This document shows, in pieces, positions 42,827 to 51,110 of a stretch of DNA of 64,000 nucleotides; the first letter of the stretch is position 1, and every line of letters begins with the position of its first letter. Source of the DNA: Paenibacillus polygoni (GTDB lineage Bacteria > Bacillota > Bacilli > Paenibacillales > Paenibacillaceae); NCBI RefSeq assembly GCF_030263935.1, contig NZ_CP127162.1, forward strand, positions 2,303,501 to 2,367,500, written 5' to 3'. Below the pieces are notes generated by a model. It was given only the letters and a program-made list of their open reading frames with translations, was not told the DNA's origin and did not search any database. A program made the position numbers and the translations under genes.

Positions 42827-43118
42827 AAGTTACGAAACAACGATGTTAGCCTTCCTAAATGATCTAACAATTTATTAATGCACTAGACATGTTCTAAGTA
42901 AGAATGATGATAACAATATTATATTTAGTTATGTGAGAAGAAGGAACATTACCTCTGCTTATAAGCTCTTGTGCTCGTTCTGCTCAAAACATATCGGGGA
43001 AGCTAAATTAATGACAGGTAATCTATAAGTTAACTTATATAGTTACCTGTCATTAATTCATTTAAAAAACTTTCTTTATTTAATTATATTTGCGACAAAA
43101 ATCATTGATAATTAGGTA
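42827..43118 (+). other. right end of the array; intergenic
   Basis: It contains the last left-type repeat end (GATGATAACAATATTATATTT, 42907-42930), then a 50-base palindrome at 43006, then the promoter of the phytase operon. No frame of interest is seen. Confidence 0.5.
43006..43057. other. near-perfect 50-bp palindrome
   Basis: ATTAATGACAGGTAA and TTACCTGTCATTAAT are perfect inverted copies, and CTATAAGTT/AACTTATA continue the pairing to the centre with a two-base bulge. There is no T-run, so it is not a standard terminator. It stands between the array and the phytase operon. Confidence 0.75.
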
Positions 43119-43147
43119 TTGACACATAAATTTCATGAATATATAAT
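43119..43147 (+). promoter_or_regulatory. sigma-A promoter of the phytase/ABC operon
   Basis: TTGACA, 17 bases, TATAAT: a perfect match to consensus. The LacI-type operator starts 15 bases after the -10, so repressor bound there would block transcription. Confidence 0.88.
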
Positions 43148-43161
43148 AGCAATAACAAATT

Positions 43162-43185
43162 GGTAACGTTACCGATATCGTTACC
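43162..43185 (+). promoter_or_regulatory. LacI-type operator of the phytase/ABC operon
   Basis: GGTAACGTTACC is a perfect 12-base palindrome, followed directly by GATATCGTTACC, a half-matching second copy. The same tandem arrangement occurs upstream of the LacI gene at 50 kb. Confidence 0.8.
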
Positions 43186-43258
43186 AGAACTTTGAGGGAG
43201 GTGCAATTTCAATTTAGAAACGTGTATCCATATGAAACAGGAAAATATATCGATAAAA

Positions 43259-43274
43259 TGTAAGCGTTTTATCA
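43259..43274 (+). promoter_or_regulatory. possible CcpA (cre) site in the leader
   Basis: TGTAAGCGTTTTATCA fits the cre pattern at most positions (TG.AA.CG.T...CA) and lies in the leader downstream of the promoter, a typical roadblock position for carbon catabolite repression. Confidence 0.45.
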
Positions 43275-43406
43275 ATGTGCACATCTCTTCTGATACTCCC
43301 ACTCCTTACGTCTTAACACTCATAATTTCCTCAAATGAAAAACTCGCTTAGGAACGAACATAAGATTAAATCATTGCCTGATGAATTATAAAAAGGGGTG
43401 ACATGA

Positions 43407-44282
43407 TTGTCTGAACAGTTCGATTTACAAGCAGCACGAGTTCTCAAGTTAATTGACAATGATAATAAACAAGGCACTGACCAACCTCCCAAAAGATTCC
43501 GCATGTGTATCGATCAAGCTGAACACGATTCAAATACCGCAGGACTGCATGAGTTACGAGCGTCAGCAAGCGGACAATTCTCTTTAAACGGTTTGAAATA
43601 TATGAAGTCTGTAATTCCGAGCGATACCTTTACCGTCGTGGACCTAAGACAGGAATGTCATGGTTTCGTAAATGGAATGGCGATTAGTTGGTACGGCCCC
43701 TATAATGATTCGAATCGAGAACTGTCGCCTCAAGCAGTGATAGAACTCGAACAACAAAACTTAAATGAACTCAAGAAGGCAGATACGGTTGAGTTCGATT
43801 ATTTAGAAGGCAAATCTTTTCAACTAGAAATTCCTCTAACAGCTCCTTTGCAAGTGTATTCCGAAGCAGAACTTACCTCCTTAGAAGATATTGGATATAT
43901 TCGTTTTTGCGTAACAGATCACCATAGACCACCGGATGTGATAGTAGATGAGTTTATTTCTTTTGTGAAAGCGCTATCTCCTAGCGAATGGCTTCACTTT
44001 CACTGCCGCGGTGGTGTAGGTAGAGCCACCTCATTTATCTTAATGTATGACATGATCCGGAATGCTCATCAAGTAAGCTTAGAAGATATACTGCAGCGTC
44101 AGCAAAAGATTGGTGGCAGAGATATGTATCGCTTAAATCCGGAGCAAGGAGAACATATTCGTAAAGCTGCGCTGGACAGATTAGACTTTATTCATACATT
44201 TTATGACTATTGTGCGAGTAGGCAAGGAGACTATGAAATGTCTTGGCAGGATTGGCTGCAAACTCAGCAAGCTTCCAACTAG
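43407..44282 (+). CDS. PTP-like (cysteine) phytase / inositol polyphosphatase
   Basis: A 291-residue protein. FHCRGGVGRATSF is the PTP P-loop HCx5R (Cys200, Arg206), and CVTDHHRPPDVIVDEF is the TDHxxP-type general-acid loop characteristic of PTP-like phytases, such as the Selenomonas enzyme. It removes phosphates from inositol polyphosphates. There is no signal peptide, unlike rumen enzymes, which points to the cytoplasm and an imported substrate. TTG start behind GGGGTG; the ATG four bases before is out of frame. It is the first gene of a five-gene operon with the ABC importer and second phytase. Confidence 0.83.
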   Translation: MSEQFDLQAARVLKLIDNDNKQGTDQPPKRFRMCIDQAEHDSNTAGLHELRASASGQFSLNGLKYMKSVIPSDTFTVVDLRQECHGFVNGMAISWYGPYNDSNRELSPQAVIELEQQNLNELKKADTVEFDYLEGKSFQLEIPLTAPLQVYSEAELTSLEDIGYIRFCVTDHHRPPDVIVDEFISFVKALSPSEWLHFHCRGGVGRATSFILMYDMIRNAHQVSLEDILQRQQKIGGRDMYRLNPEQGEHIRKAALDRLDFIHTFYDYCASRQGDYEMSWQDWLQTQQASN

Positions 44283-44326
44283 CGACTTATTGAATTGATA
44301 TGAACCTTAGGGAGGTTATACATGAA

Positions 44327-45499
44327 ATGAGTAACAGAAAATGGCTGAAAATGTTCATCCTTTCGGTGTCTATGGTAACGGTATTAGCTGGTTGCGGAGA
44401 AGCTGAATCAACCAAAGTAGGTGCGAGTGCGAACTGGGCAGCTGAACAAGGACTTGATAAAACAGAAACGGTCGATGAGTTGTATGCCAAAGCGAAAGAG
44501 GAAGGCAAGGTCGTTATTTATTCACAATCAAGCCGGATTAAAGATGTTAAAGCATCCTTCGAAGCAGAATATCCCGGCGTGACACTTGAAGCATTTGATA
44601 TGAGTACGAATGAAATCGTTGAGAAGCTTGTACGTGAGTACGAATCGAAAGTATTTAACGCAGATGTGGTATATGTCAAAGATACGCTCGGAGTCGTATC
44701 CTCTGATCTTGTTGAGCGAGGGATTTTACACGGCTACAAGCCAGCGGATATTTTAGAAACATTATCTCCAGAGTTTCAAGATTTACCAGGCATAGTGACC
44801 AATGCTACGGTTCGCACCGTTTATTACAATACAAAAGCATACAAAGAAACGCCTGTTACGAACTGGTGGCAATTAACAGAACCTGAATGGAAAACGCGAG
44901 TGCTTATTAATGATCCGCTCGAATCTTCGGATACGATGGAGTTGTTTCTCTCCATGATTCAGCACTCGGACGATATGGCGGCGGCTTATAAAGAATTATA
45001 CGGAAAAGACATCGAACTCACAGAGGAAAATGCTGGTTATGAATTTATGGCCCGTTTACTGAAGAATGACCCTGTTCTAGTCAAATCGAGTGATGATGTT
45101 GTTGAAAACGTGGGTACGAGTAGTCAAGAGAAGCCTCCCATCGGTATTGGTGCATCAAGTAAATTACGTAATATTGAACAAAAGGAATTATCCATTAGCG
45201 CTAACTTTGATATGAAGCCGAAAATATCTGTGCTTGGACCTTCCTATTTATATGTAGTTGACCAAGCGAAACACACTGCAGGAGCAAAGCTGCTGATTCG
45301 GTGGATGATGGGCGAATTGGGAGGAGAAGGGGAAGGATTAAGACCTTTCAACGTATTAGGATCTTGGCCGTCCAATCCGTCTGTATCACATAAGAATCCA
45401 ATCAATTTGGATCAACTAAATATATGGCAGTATGATGGCAAGTACTTCTACAACAACTCTATTAAATTCCGTGAATTTTGGATCAAAAATATTAAATAA
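44327..45499 (+). CDS. ABC transporter substrate-binding lipoprotein (FbpA/AfuA type)
   Basis: A 390-residue lipoprotein. The signal peptide KMFILSVSMVTVLAGC has lipobox LAGC, and the periplasmic-binding fold follows (GKVVIYSQSSRIKDV, VVYVKDTLG, TVYYNTKAYKE). This family (Fe3+/AfuA/PhnS group) binds ferric ion or anionic phosphorylated compounds such as hexose phosphates. Beside two phytases, inositol phosphate is the likeliest ligand, as inference. GGAGG precedes the ATG by eleven bases; an ATG five bases before is out of frame. Confidence 0.87.
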   Translation: MSNRKWLKMFILSVSMVTVLAGCGEAESTKVGASANWAAEQGLDKTETVDELYAKAKEEGKVVIYSQSSRIKDVKASFEAEYPGVTLEAFDMSTNEIVEKLVREYESKVFNADVVYVKDTLGVVSSDLVERGILHGYKPADILETLSPEFQDLPGIVTNATVRTVYYNTKAYKETPVTNWWQLTEPEWKTRVLINDPLESSDTMELFLSMIQHSDDMAAAYKELYGKDIELTEENAGYEFMARLLKNDPVLVKSSDDVVENVGTSSQEKPPIGIGASSKLRNIEQKELSISANFDMKPKISVLGPSYLYVVDQAKHTAGAKLLIRWMMGELGGEGEGLRPFNVLGSWPSNPSVSHKNPINLDQLNIWQYDGKYFYNNSIKFREFWIKNIK

Positions 45500-45551
45500 C
45501 TTATAACGTACTTGTAGAGGTTTGTTTCTGCAAAGAAGGAGTGTATGTCAA

Positions 45552-47405
45552 ATGAGCAATACCGAATACACAACTAAGAAGCAGCAGAAGAACCAGCAAC
45601 CAAAATTCAATAAAGCTCGATTTAAAAATCGATTTGTATCGTTTCTAACGAATCCGATGCATGTGATCAGCATGGTTGCGATTATCTTTCTAATCTATAC
45701 CATCATTATTCCATTAATTCAGATGATATCGAGCACCGTAACTTGGAGCCATGACGATGTTCGAGCCTATTCTGAAGCTGTTCCCGGTAAATTCACTTTA
45801 CATCACTGGTTCTATATGATTGCTGGTGAGATTAGTAAGAACGTTTTTTATCAGCCAATTCTGAACTCAGTAAATATTGCAATTTGGGTGTCTGTGTTAT
45901 CGGCCATACTTGGGGGCACTCTAGCTTGGCTCGTTACGCGCTCAGACATTCCATTTAAAAAAACAATCGCATTTATGGCGATCATACCTTACATGCTTCC
46001 TTCCTGGATGAAATCAATGGCATGGTTGGTTATCTTCAAAAACGATCGCATTGGCGGGAGTAAAGGGTTGATTCAAGCGATATTTGGCATTAGCCCTCCA
46101 GATTGGTTGTCTTATGGATTTCTGCCGATTGTTATCGTGTTAGTAGGTCATTACTTTACATTCTTCTATCTATTGATTGCTGTTGCACTGAGTTCGATTA
46201 ATAGTGGCCTCGAAGAAACAGCAGATATTCTTGGTGCCAAGCGTATTACCATTTTACGTAGGATCACCTTCCCCTTGGTATTGCCTGCGATTCTATCCGC
46301 ATTTATTCTTACTTTCTCCAAATCAATGGGGACATTCGGACCAGCCGCTTTTCTAGGTTTGCCGATCAAGTATTATACGATTGCCACCATGCTTTATAGC
46401 AGCATTCGCGGTCGTATGACATCTCAGGCATATATTCTTAGTATCGTCTTGATTTTGATCGCCGCCATTACGATCTACATCAACCAGAGAGCAATTGGGA
46501 AACGAAAAGGGTACACCACCGTTGGAGGGAAAGATGCTCGTAAGTCGTTAACGCCTCTAGGACGCTGGAGAATTCCGATTTTTTCGGGAGTTATGTTCTT
46601 CATGTTCATCGCAGGAATATTCCCACTACTTATGTTATTCTTACAATCTTTCATGCTCAAAGAGGGAGTCTACACATTAAACAATTTTACAACACATTTC
46701 TGGGTTGGCGCTTCAAATCCGAATATTGCCTCGGGTGAGGTCGGTGTCCTAATGAGCGACAATATTCGTATGGCACTTAAAAACTCCTTAATCGTTGCTT
46801 TAGGTGGTGCAGCTTTATCGGCTTTCCTCGGTATTACGCTCGGCTATATCGTTGCCAAAGGCAGAAAATCGATCACTACTCGAGTCATTGAGCAGCTTAC
46901 TTTTACACCATATTTGATTCCAGGTATTGCATTTGCGGCTATATATCTGTCTATCTTTGCTAAGCCAGGCTTCCTGATCCCTGCTTTATACGGTACACTC
47001 ACCATCATTATATTAATTACGGTAGTGAAGGAGCTTCCGTTTGCCACCCGATCCGGAACGAGCAGTATGATGCAAATTAGTGGAGAACTGGAAGAAGCAG
47101 CGAAAATACAAGGAGCTTCGTTCTTTAAGAGATTTACGAGAATTATGCTGCCACTTACAAGAAAAGGTGTCATCAGTGCATTCTTACTCGGTTTTATCAG
47201 CGGAATGAAGGAGCTCGATTTGATTATATTATTGGTCACTCCGAAGACAGGAACACTAACGACACTTACATTTCAGTACGCTGAAAGCGGATTCCAACAA
47301 TTCTCGAATGCCATAACTGTTCTGATTATCACAATCATTATCGTAACGTACTTTATTGCCACCAAGTGGGGCAAAGCAGATCTAACGAAAGGAATAGGTG
47401 GCTAA
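45552..47405 (+). CDS. ABC transporter permease, two fused permease domains (FbpB/AfuB type)
   Basis: A 617-residue protein with two binding-protein-dependent permease domains, each with about six membrane helices. The EAA-like loops are EETADILGAKRITILRRITF in the first half and EEAAKIQGASFFKRFTRIML in the second. One fused chain replaces the usual pair, as in FbpB/AfuB transporters. AAGGAG lies ten bases before the ATG. The end overlaps the ribosome binding site of the ATPase gene, with one base between stop and start. Confidence 0.9.
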   Translation: MSNTEYTTKKQQKNQQPKFNKARFKNRFVSFLTNPMHVISMVAIIFLIYTIIIPLIQMISSTVTWSHDDVRAYSEAVPGKFTLHHWFYMIAGEISKNVFYQPILNSVNIAIWVSVLSAILGGTLAWLVTRSDIPFKKTIAFMAIIPYMLPSWMKSMAWLVIFKNDRIGGSKGLIQAIFGISPPDWLSYGFLPIVIVLVGHYFTFFYLLIAVALSSINSGLEETADILGAKRITILRRITFPLVLPAILSAFILTFSKSMGTFGPAAFLGLPIKYYTIATMLYSSIRGRMTSQAYILSIVLILIAAITIYINQRAIGKRKGYTTVGGKDARKSLTPLGRWRIPIFSGVMFFMFIAGIFPLLMLFLQSFMLKEGVYTLNNFTTHFWVGASNPNIASGEVGVLMSDNIRMALKNSLIVALGGAALSAFLGITLGYIVAKGRKSITTRVIEQLTFTPYLIPGIAFAAIYLSIFAKPGFLIPALYGTLTIIILITVVKELPFATRSGTSSMMQISGELEEAAKIQGASFFKRFTRIMLPLTRKGVISAFLLGFISGMKELDLIILLVTPKTGTLTTLTFQYAESGFQQFSNAITVLIITIIIVTYFIATKWGKADLTKGIGG

Positions 47406-47406
47406 A

Positions 47407-48555
47407 ATGAGCAGAATTGAATTAAAAAATATCAACAAATATTTTGATCATAACCATATTTTAAAAGATATAAATTTTGTTATTGAGGAAGGCGACTTCA
47501 TGACGCTTTTAGGTCCTTCGGGCTGCGGGAAGACGACAACACTACGTGTGATCACAGGACTTGAAAACCCAGAAGAAGGAATCATTACCATTGGAGAAAA
47601 GGAAGTGGTCAATGGTGATAACCGGTTTTATGCCCCTGCTTCAAAACGAGGATTAAATCTTGTGTTTCAAAGCTACGCATTATGGCCGCACATGACAGTG
47701 TATGAGAATGTAGCGTTTGGCCTAACGCTTAAGAAGATGAGCAAGCAAGAAATTCGTACAAAAGTGGAAAGTGCTTTAGAAAAGATGAGAATCCATCCGT
47801 ATAAAGATCGCTATCCTTCCGAATTGTCTGGTGGACAGCAGCAGCGGGTTGCGATTGCTAGAGCGATCGTAACTGAGCCTAAAATCTTGCTGCTAGACGA
47901 ACCTCTATCGAATCTAGACGCTAAGTTAAGACTTGAAATGCGCGCAGAATTAAAAAGGTTACATCGCGAACTGAATACAACGATTATTTATGTAACGCAT
48001 GATCAAGTGGAAGCCTTAACAATGTCTACCAAAATCGCTGTCTTCTTTGAAGGTAATTTGGTTCAGGTAGATACACCACGTGGTATTTATCGTCATCCGG
48101 CTGATTTAAGGGTAGCTGACTTTATTGGAAATCCGACGATTAATTTTGTTGATGCTTCGTGTACTTATCAAGGCGGATGTCTGTTAACCGATTCAAGCTT
48201 AGGCCGAGTTGCTATTCCTTGTGAAACACAGCATACAGGGGAGGTGGTGCTAGCGATTTACCCGGAGGATATCACGATAAATTCAGAGCAAGTGCAAGAT
48301 GCTATTAGATGCAGTGTATCATCCGTACTCCCAGCAGGATCAGAAACACTTGTTCAGTTAACATTTGATGATACCACAACAGTATTAGTCAAATATATGG
48401 GGGAGACGGACTACGAGATTGGGAGTCATGTTTGGATTACGTTCCCGAAAGAAAAGGTCAATGTATATGACAAAGCAAGCCAACAGCTGATCACAATTAC
48501 ACATAACAAAGAATCAGCAAAACCAACACGTTTAACAGCAGCAGTGAACTTATAA
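47407..48555 (+). CDS. ABC transporter ATP-binding protein (FbpC/AfuC, MalK-like)
   Basis: A 382-residue ATPase. The Walker A is LGPSGCGKTTTLR (about residues 35-47), the signature SELSGGQQQRVAIARA, and the Walker B ILLLDEPLSNLDAKLR, with H-loop TIIYVTHDQ. The C-terminal 130 residues form a TOBE-type domain as in MalK/FbpC importers. AGGTGG lies five bases before the ATG. It is coupled to the permease gene and completes the importer. Confidence 0.92.
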   Translation: MSRIELKNINKYFDHNHILKDINFVIEEGDFMTLLGPSGCGKTTTLRVITGLENPEEGIITIGEKEVVNGDNRFYAPASKRGLNLVFQSYALWPHMTVYENVAFGLTLKKMSKQEIRTKVESALEKMRIHPYKDRYPSELSGGQQQRVAIARAIVTEPKILLLDEPLSNLDAKLRLEMRAELKRLHRELNTTIIYVTHDQVEALTMSTKIAVFFEGNLVQVDTPRGIYRHPADLRVADFIGNPTINFVDASCTYQGGCLLTDSSLGRVAIPCETQHTGEVVLAIYPEDITINSEQVQDAIRCSVSSVLPAGSETLVQLTFDDTTTVLVKYMGETDYEIGSHVWITFPKEKVNVYDKASQQLITITHNKESAKPTRLTAAVNL

Positions 48556-48574
48556 TTTGAGGAGGTATTCTACG

Positions 48575-49993
48575 ATGTTATCTCTAAAAAAATCGCTAGT
48601 GTTCCTTACGAGCGCGGCTCTTTTGTTACAAGTATCTTCGGTAGCCATCGCAGCTGAAGAAGAGATTGAATATGTTCCCTTGCAAGAAGAGGTTCTCAAT
48701 CCTCTAGGTGCCGCTTCGGTATGGGATGCCAGTACCCAGTCGATTTTGTTCAAATTACGCAATGGACTAACAGGAAAAGTCACGGTTGGCAGCGATAAAT
48801 ACGAACTGGGTACACAAGTGGGCAGCTTTCCCGCCTCTGTTCAATTGGATGGAACAACAGCAATGATTCCCGAGGATGAGGATTTTATTAAGACTGTCAA
48901 TTTACAGAATGCCAGTGCCAATATTTTAGATATTGCGCATCAGCCACCTGCATCAACCATTAAAGTGAAAGCAACGCTAGAGACAGAGGCTTCTGAACAA
49001 AAGGGAGATTCGATTGATGATCCTTCGGTATGGATTCACCCAGAGAACGGGAACAAAAGTTTAATTATTGGTGCCAACAAGAAAGCCAATCCTGGTGGAA
49101 TTGAAGTTTATAACTTGGAAGGTAAACGGATTGGAGCCTACGGTGTTGGTAAAATGAATAATGTCGATGTAAGGTACAACTTTAAGCTGAATGGAAAAAA
49201 GGTGGATATCGCTGCATCAACCAATCGTACGACGAATACGATCAATATTTTCGTGATCAATCCACAAACCAGTGAACTGACGGAAGTTACGGGAAATTAC
49301 CTGGAATCGAACATGGAAGAAGTGTATGGATTTAGCTTATATCAAAGCCAACGCTCCGGCAAAATGTACGGTCTTATCACCGGTAAAGAGGGTGAGTTCG
49401 AACAATGGGAATTATACGATAACGGGAATGGCAAGGTGGATGGCAAGCTTGTTCGTGAATTAAAAATAGGCAGCGTGACAGAAGGAATTGTAGCCGATGA
49501 TGAGTATGGAAAATTTTATGTAGCAGAAGAGAATGTTGCGATTTGGAAATACGATGCTGAACCAAGCGGTGGACTTCTTCCTGAAGCAAAAATAGATACA
49601 GTTGATGGCATTCGACTTACCGAAGATGTGGAAGGAGTAACGATTTACTATGCAAAAGATGGCGAAGGATACTTAATTGCTTCCAGCCAAGGAAGTGATC
49701 GTTACGTTATTTATGATCGGAAGAGCGGGAAATACGTTACGACCTTCATGATTGAGGATGGAGTTATCGATGGAACCTCTGAGACGGATGGAATCGATGT
49801 ACAATCATTTGGCCTTGGTGACGAATATCCCGATGGTATTTTTATTACGCAAGACAACACGAATGTTGAGCCTGATGGCAGTATAGCGAATCAGAATTTT
49901 AAAATTGTACCTTGGGAAGATATAGCTGAAGGTGCCAAGAAAAAGCTGAAGATAGAAAATCAAAATCCACGCCAATTGAAAGCGAGAAAATAG
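48575..49993 (+). CDS. secreted beta-propeller 3-phytase with N-terminal stalk domain
   Basis: A 472-residue protein. A signal peptide ends in VAIAAEEE. Residues about 30-125 resemble a copper-amine-oxidase-N-type stalk domain (LFKLRNGLTGKVTVGSDKYE). From about 140 the six-bladed phytase domain begins (SIDDPSVWIHPENGNKSLII, NVDVRYNF, DVEGVTIYYAKDGEGYLIAS, and GIDVQSFGLG). It hydrolyses Ca-phytate outside the cell. The Bacillus enzyme is about 380 residues, so the extra N-terminus is notable. GGAGG lies nine bases before the ATG. Confidence 0.9.
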   Translation: MLSLKKSLVFLTSAALLLQVSSVAIAAEEEIEYVPLQEEVLNPLGAASVWDASTQSILFKLRNGLTGKVTVGSDKYELGTQVGSFPASVQLDGTTAMIPEDEDFIKTVNLQNASANILDIAHQPPASTIKVKATLETEASEQKGDSIDDPSVWIHPENGNKSLIIGANKKANPGGIEVYNLEGKRIGAYGVGKMNNVDVRYNFKLNGKKVDIAASTNRTTNTINIFVINPQTSELTEVTGNYLESNMEEVYGFSLYQSQRSGKMYGLITGKEGEFEQWELYDNGNGKVDGKLVRELKIGSVTEGIVADDEYGKFYVAEENVAIWKYDAEPSGGLLPEAKIDTVDGIRLTEDVEGVTIYYAKDGEGYLIASSQGSDRYVIYDRKSGKYVTTFMIEDGVIDGTSETDGIDVQSFGLGDEYPDGIFITQDNTNVEPDGSIANQNFKIVPWEDIAEGAKKKLKIENQNPRQLKARK

Positions 49994-50004
49994 GTAAATA
50001 ACAC

Positions 50005-50033
50005 TTGAAATTTAAAATTTGCTAATTTACAAT
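50005..50033 (+). promoter_or_regulatory. sigma-A promoter of the lacI-iol operon
   Basis: TTGAAA, 17 bases, TACAAT. The tandem operator begins five bases after the -10, overlapping the expected start of transcription, so the regulator should repress its own gene. Confidence 0.78.
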
Positions 50034-50037
50034 AGTT

Positions 50038-50061
50038 GGTAACGTTTCCGGTAACGTTACC
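50038..50061 (+). promoter_or_regulatory. tandem LacI-type operator
   Basis: GGTAACGTTTCC directly followed by GGTAACGTTACC. The second is identical to the perfect palindrome in front of the phytase operon at 43.16 kb. This links both transcripts to one regulator, most likely the LacI protein encoded 27 bases downstream. Confidence 0.8.
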
Positions 50062-50087
50062 AACCAAGATTTAAGGAGTGGAGACCA

Positions 50088-51095
50088 ATCGCAACGATCA
50101 AAGATGTCGCTAAAAAATTAGGTGTTTCTGTCTCAACTGTATCTAGAGCGATCAATAATCATCCCGATATTCGTCCAAAAACGAAACAAGAAGTTCTTGA
50201 GGCGATGAAGGAATTAAATTATACACCAAACGCAGTCGCAAGAAGCTTGATCCAACGAAAGTCTTTCACCATTGGATTAATGCTGCCAGATATTACAGAT
50301 CCATTCCTTTCATCAATGGCTCAGGGAATTGAGGAGGTCATATCCGATAGTGGTTATCATCTGGTCTATGGGAACACATCGCGAATCCGTGAAAAAGAAG
50401 AAAGTTTCTTACTGAGTGCGGCGCAAAGGAAACTAGATGGCCTAATTATTACTTCGGATTATATGGACGGAGAAATGATGCAGGTACTTCGAAATTTAGA
50501 GATACCTATTGTATTCCTACGCAGGAGACCACCAGCAGAGCTCGATATGCCGTTCGTGGATGTAGATCACTACAAAGGTTCATGTAGAGCAGTGGAATAT
50601 TTGCTATCCCTTCATCATCGTCATATAGGATTCATCGGGATGCCTGACTTCTCTTATACCGGTCGTGAACGCTATCGTGCTTTTTGCGACACCATGCAAA
50701 AAAATAACATTCCCATTGCTGAGGGCGCAACCATCTTTGGGGAAAGATCCTATCAAAGCGGATATGAATCTATGCGCGATCTTACAGCATCCTATCCAGA
50801 GATGACGGCCGTCTTTGCAGCAAACGATATTCTAGCTATTGGAGCGTTAGAATGGTTGGCGGAACAAAATATTTCTGTACCTGATCAAATGAGCATCGTC
50901 GGTTTCGATAATCTGGAAGTGAGTAACTTACACTGGATTAAATTAACGACGGTTGCCCAGCCCCGTAAAGAAATGGGGATGAAATCAGCCGAATTGCTGA
51001 TGACAATGATTCAAGAAAAAGATTCCAAGGCAGCATCTATTCTTTTTGATACCGAACTGATTATTCGTCGAACCTGTGCACCGATCAACTTATAG
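50088..51095 (+). CDS. LacI-family regulator of the phytate/inositol cluster, ATC start
   Basis: A 335-residue protein. The HTH is ATIKDVAKKLGVSVSTVSRA with hinge YTPNAVARSL, then a sugar-binding domain (IGLMLPDITDPFLSSMAQGI, VFAANDILAIGALEWL). The family normally begins MATIKDVA; here the codon before GCA ACG ATC is ATC, nine bases after AAGGAG, and no ATG, GTG or TTG is in frame until codon 40, which would remove the HTH. An ATC start (low output) or a mutated ATG are the options. Tandem operators upstream imply autoregulation. Confidence 0.85.
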   Translation: MATIKDVAKKLGVSVSTVSRAINNHPDIRPKTKQEVLEAMKELNYTPNAVARSLIQRKSFTIGLMLPDITDPFLSSMAQGIEEVISDSGYHLVYGNTSRIREKEESFLLSAAQRKLDGLIITSDYMDGEMMQVLRNLEIPIVFLRRRPPAELDMPFVDVDHYKGSCRAVEYLLSLHHRHIGFIGMPDFSYTGRERYRAFCDTMQKNNIPIAEGATIFGERSYQSGYESMRDLTASYPEMTAVFAANDILAIGALEWLAEQNISVPDQMSIVGFDNLEVSNLHWIKLTTVAQPRKEMGMKSAELLMTMIQEKDSKAASILFDTELIIRRTCAPINL

Positions 51096-51110
51096 TTTGG
51101 GGGAAATGTC

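Noticed and set aside
1..43000. Integrase (IntI) or attI site for the array
   Set aside because: I looked for a tyrosine recombinase (R...HxxR...Y) among the larger frames on both strands and found none. The array's proximal end must lie outside the window, or the array is orphaned.
43201..43263. 20-codon leader peptide in the phytase operon
   Set aside because: The GTG start touches the ribosome binding site with no spacer, so translation is unlikely. It is kept only as part of a leader observation.
49377..49589. Minus-strand frames inside the phytase, iol and ABC genes
   Set aside because: They are antisense shadows of well-supported genes without start sites or family likeness.
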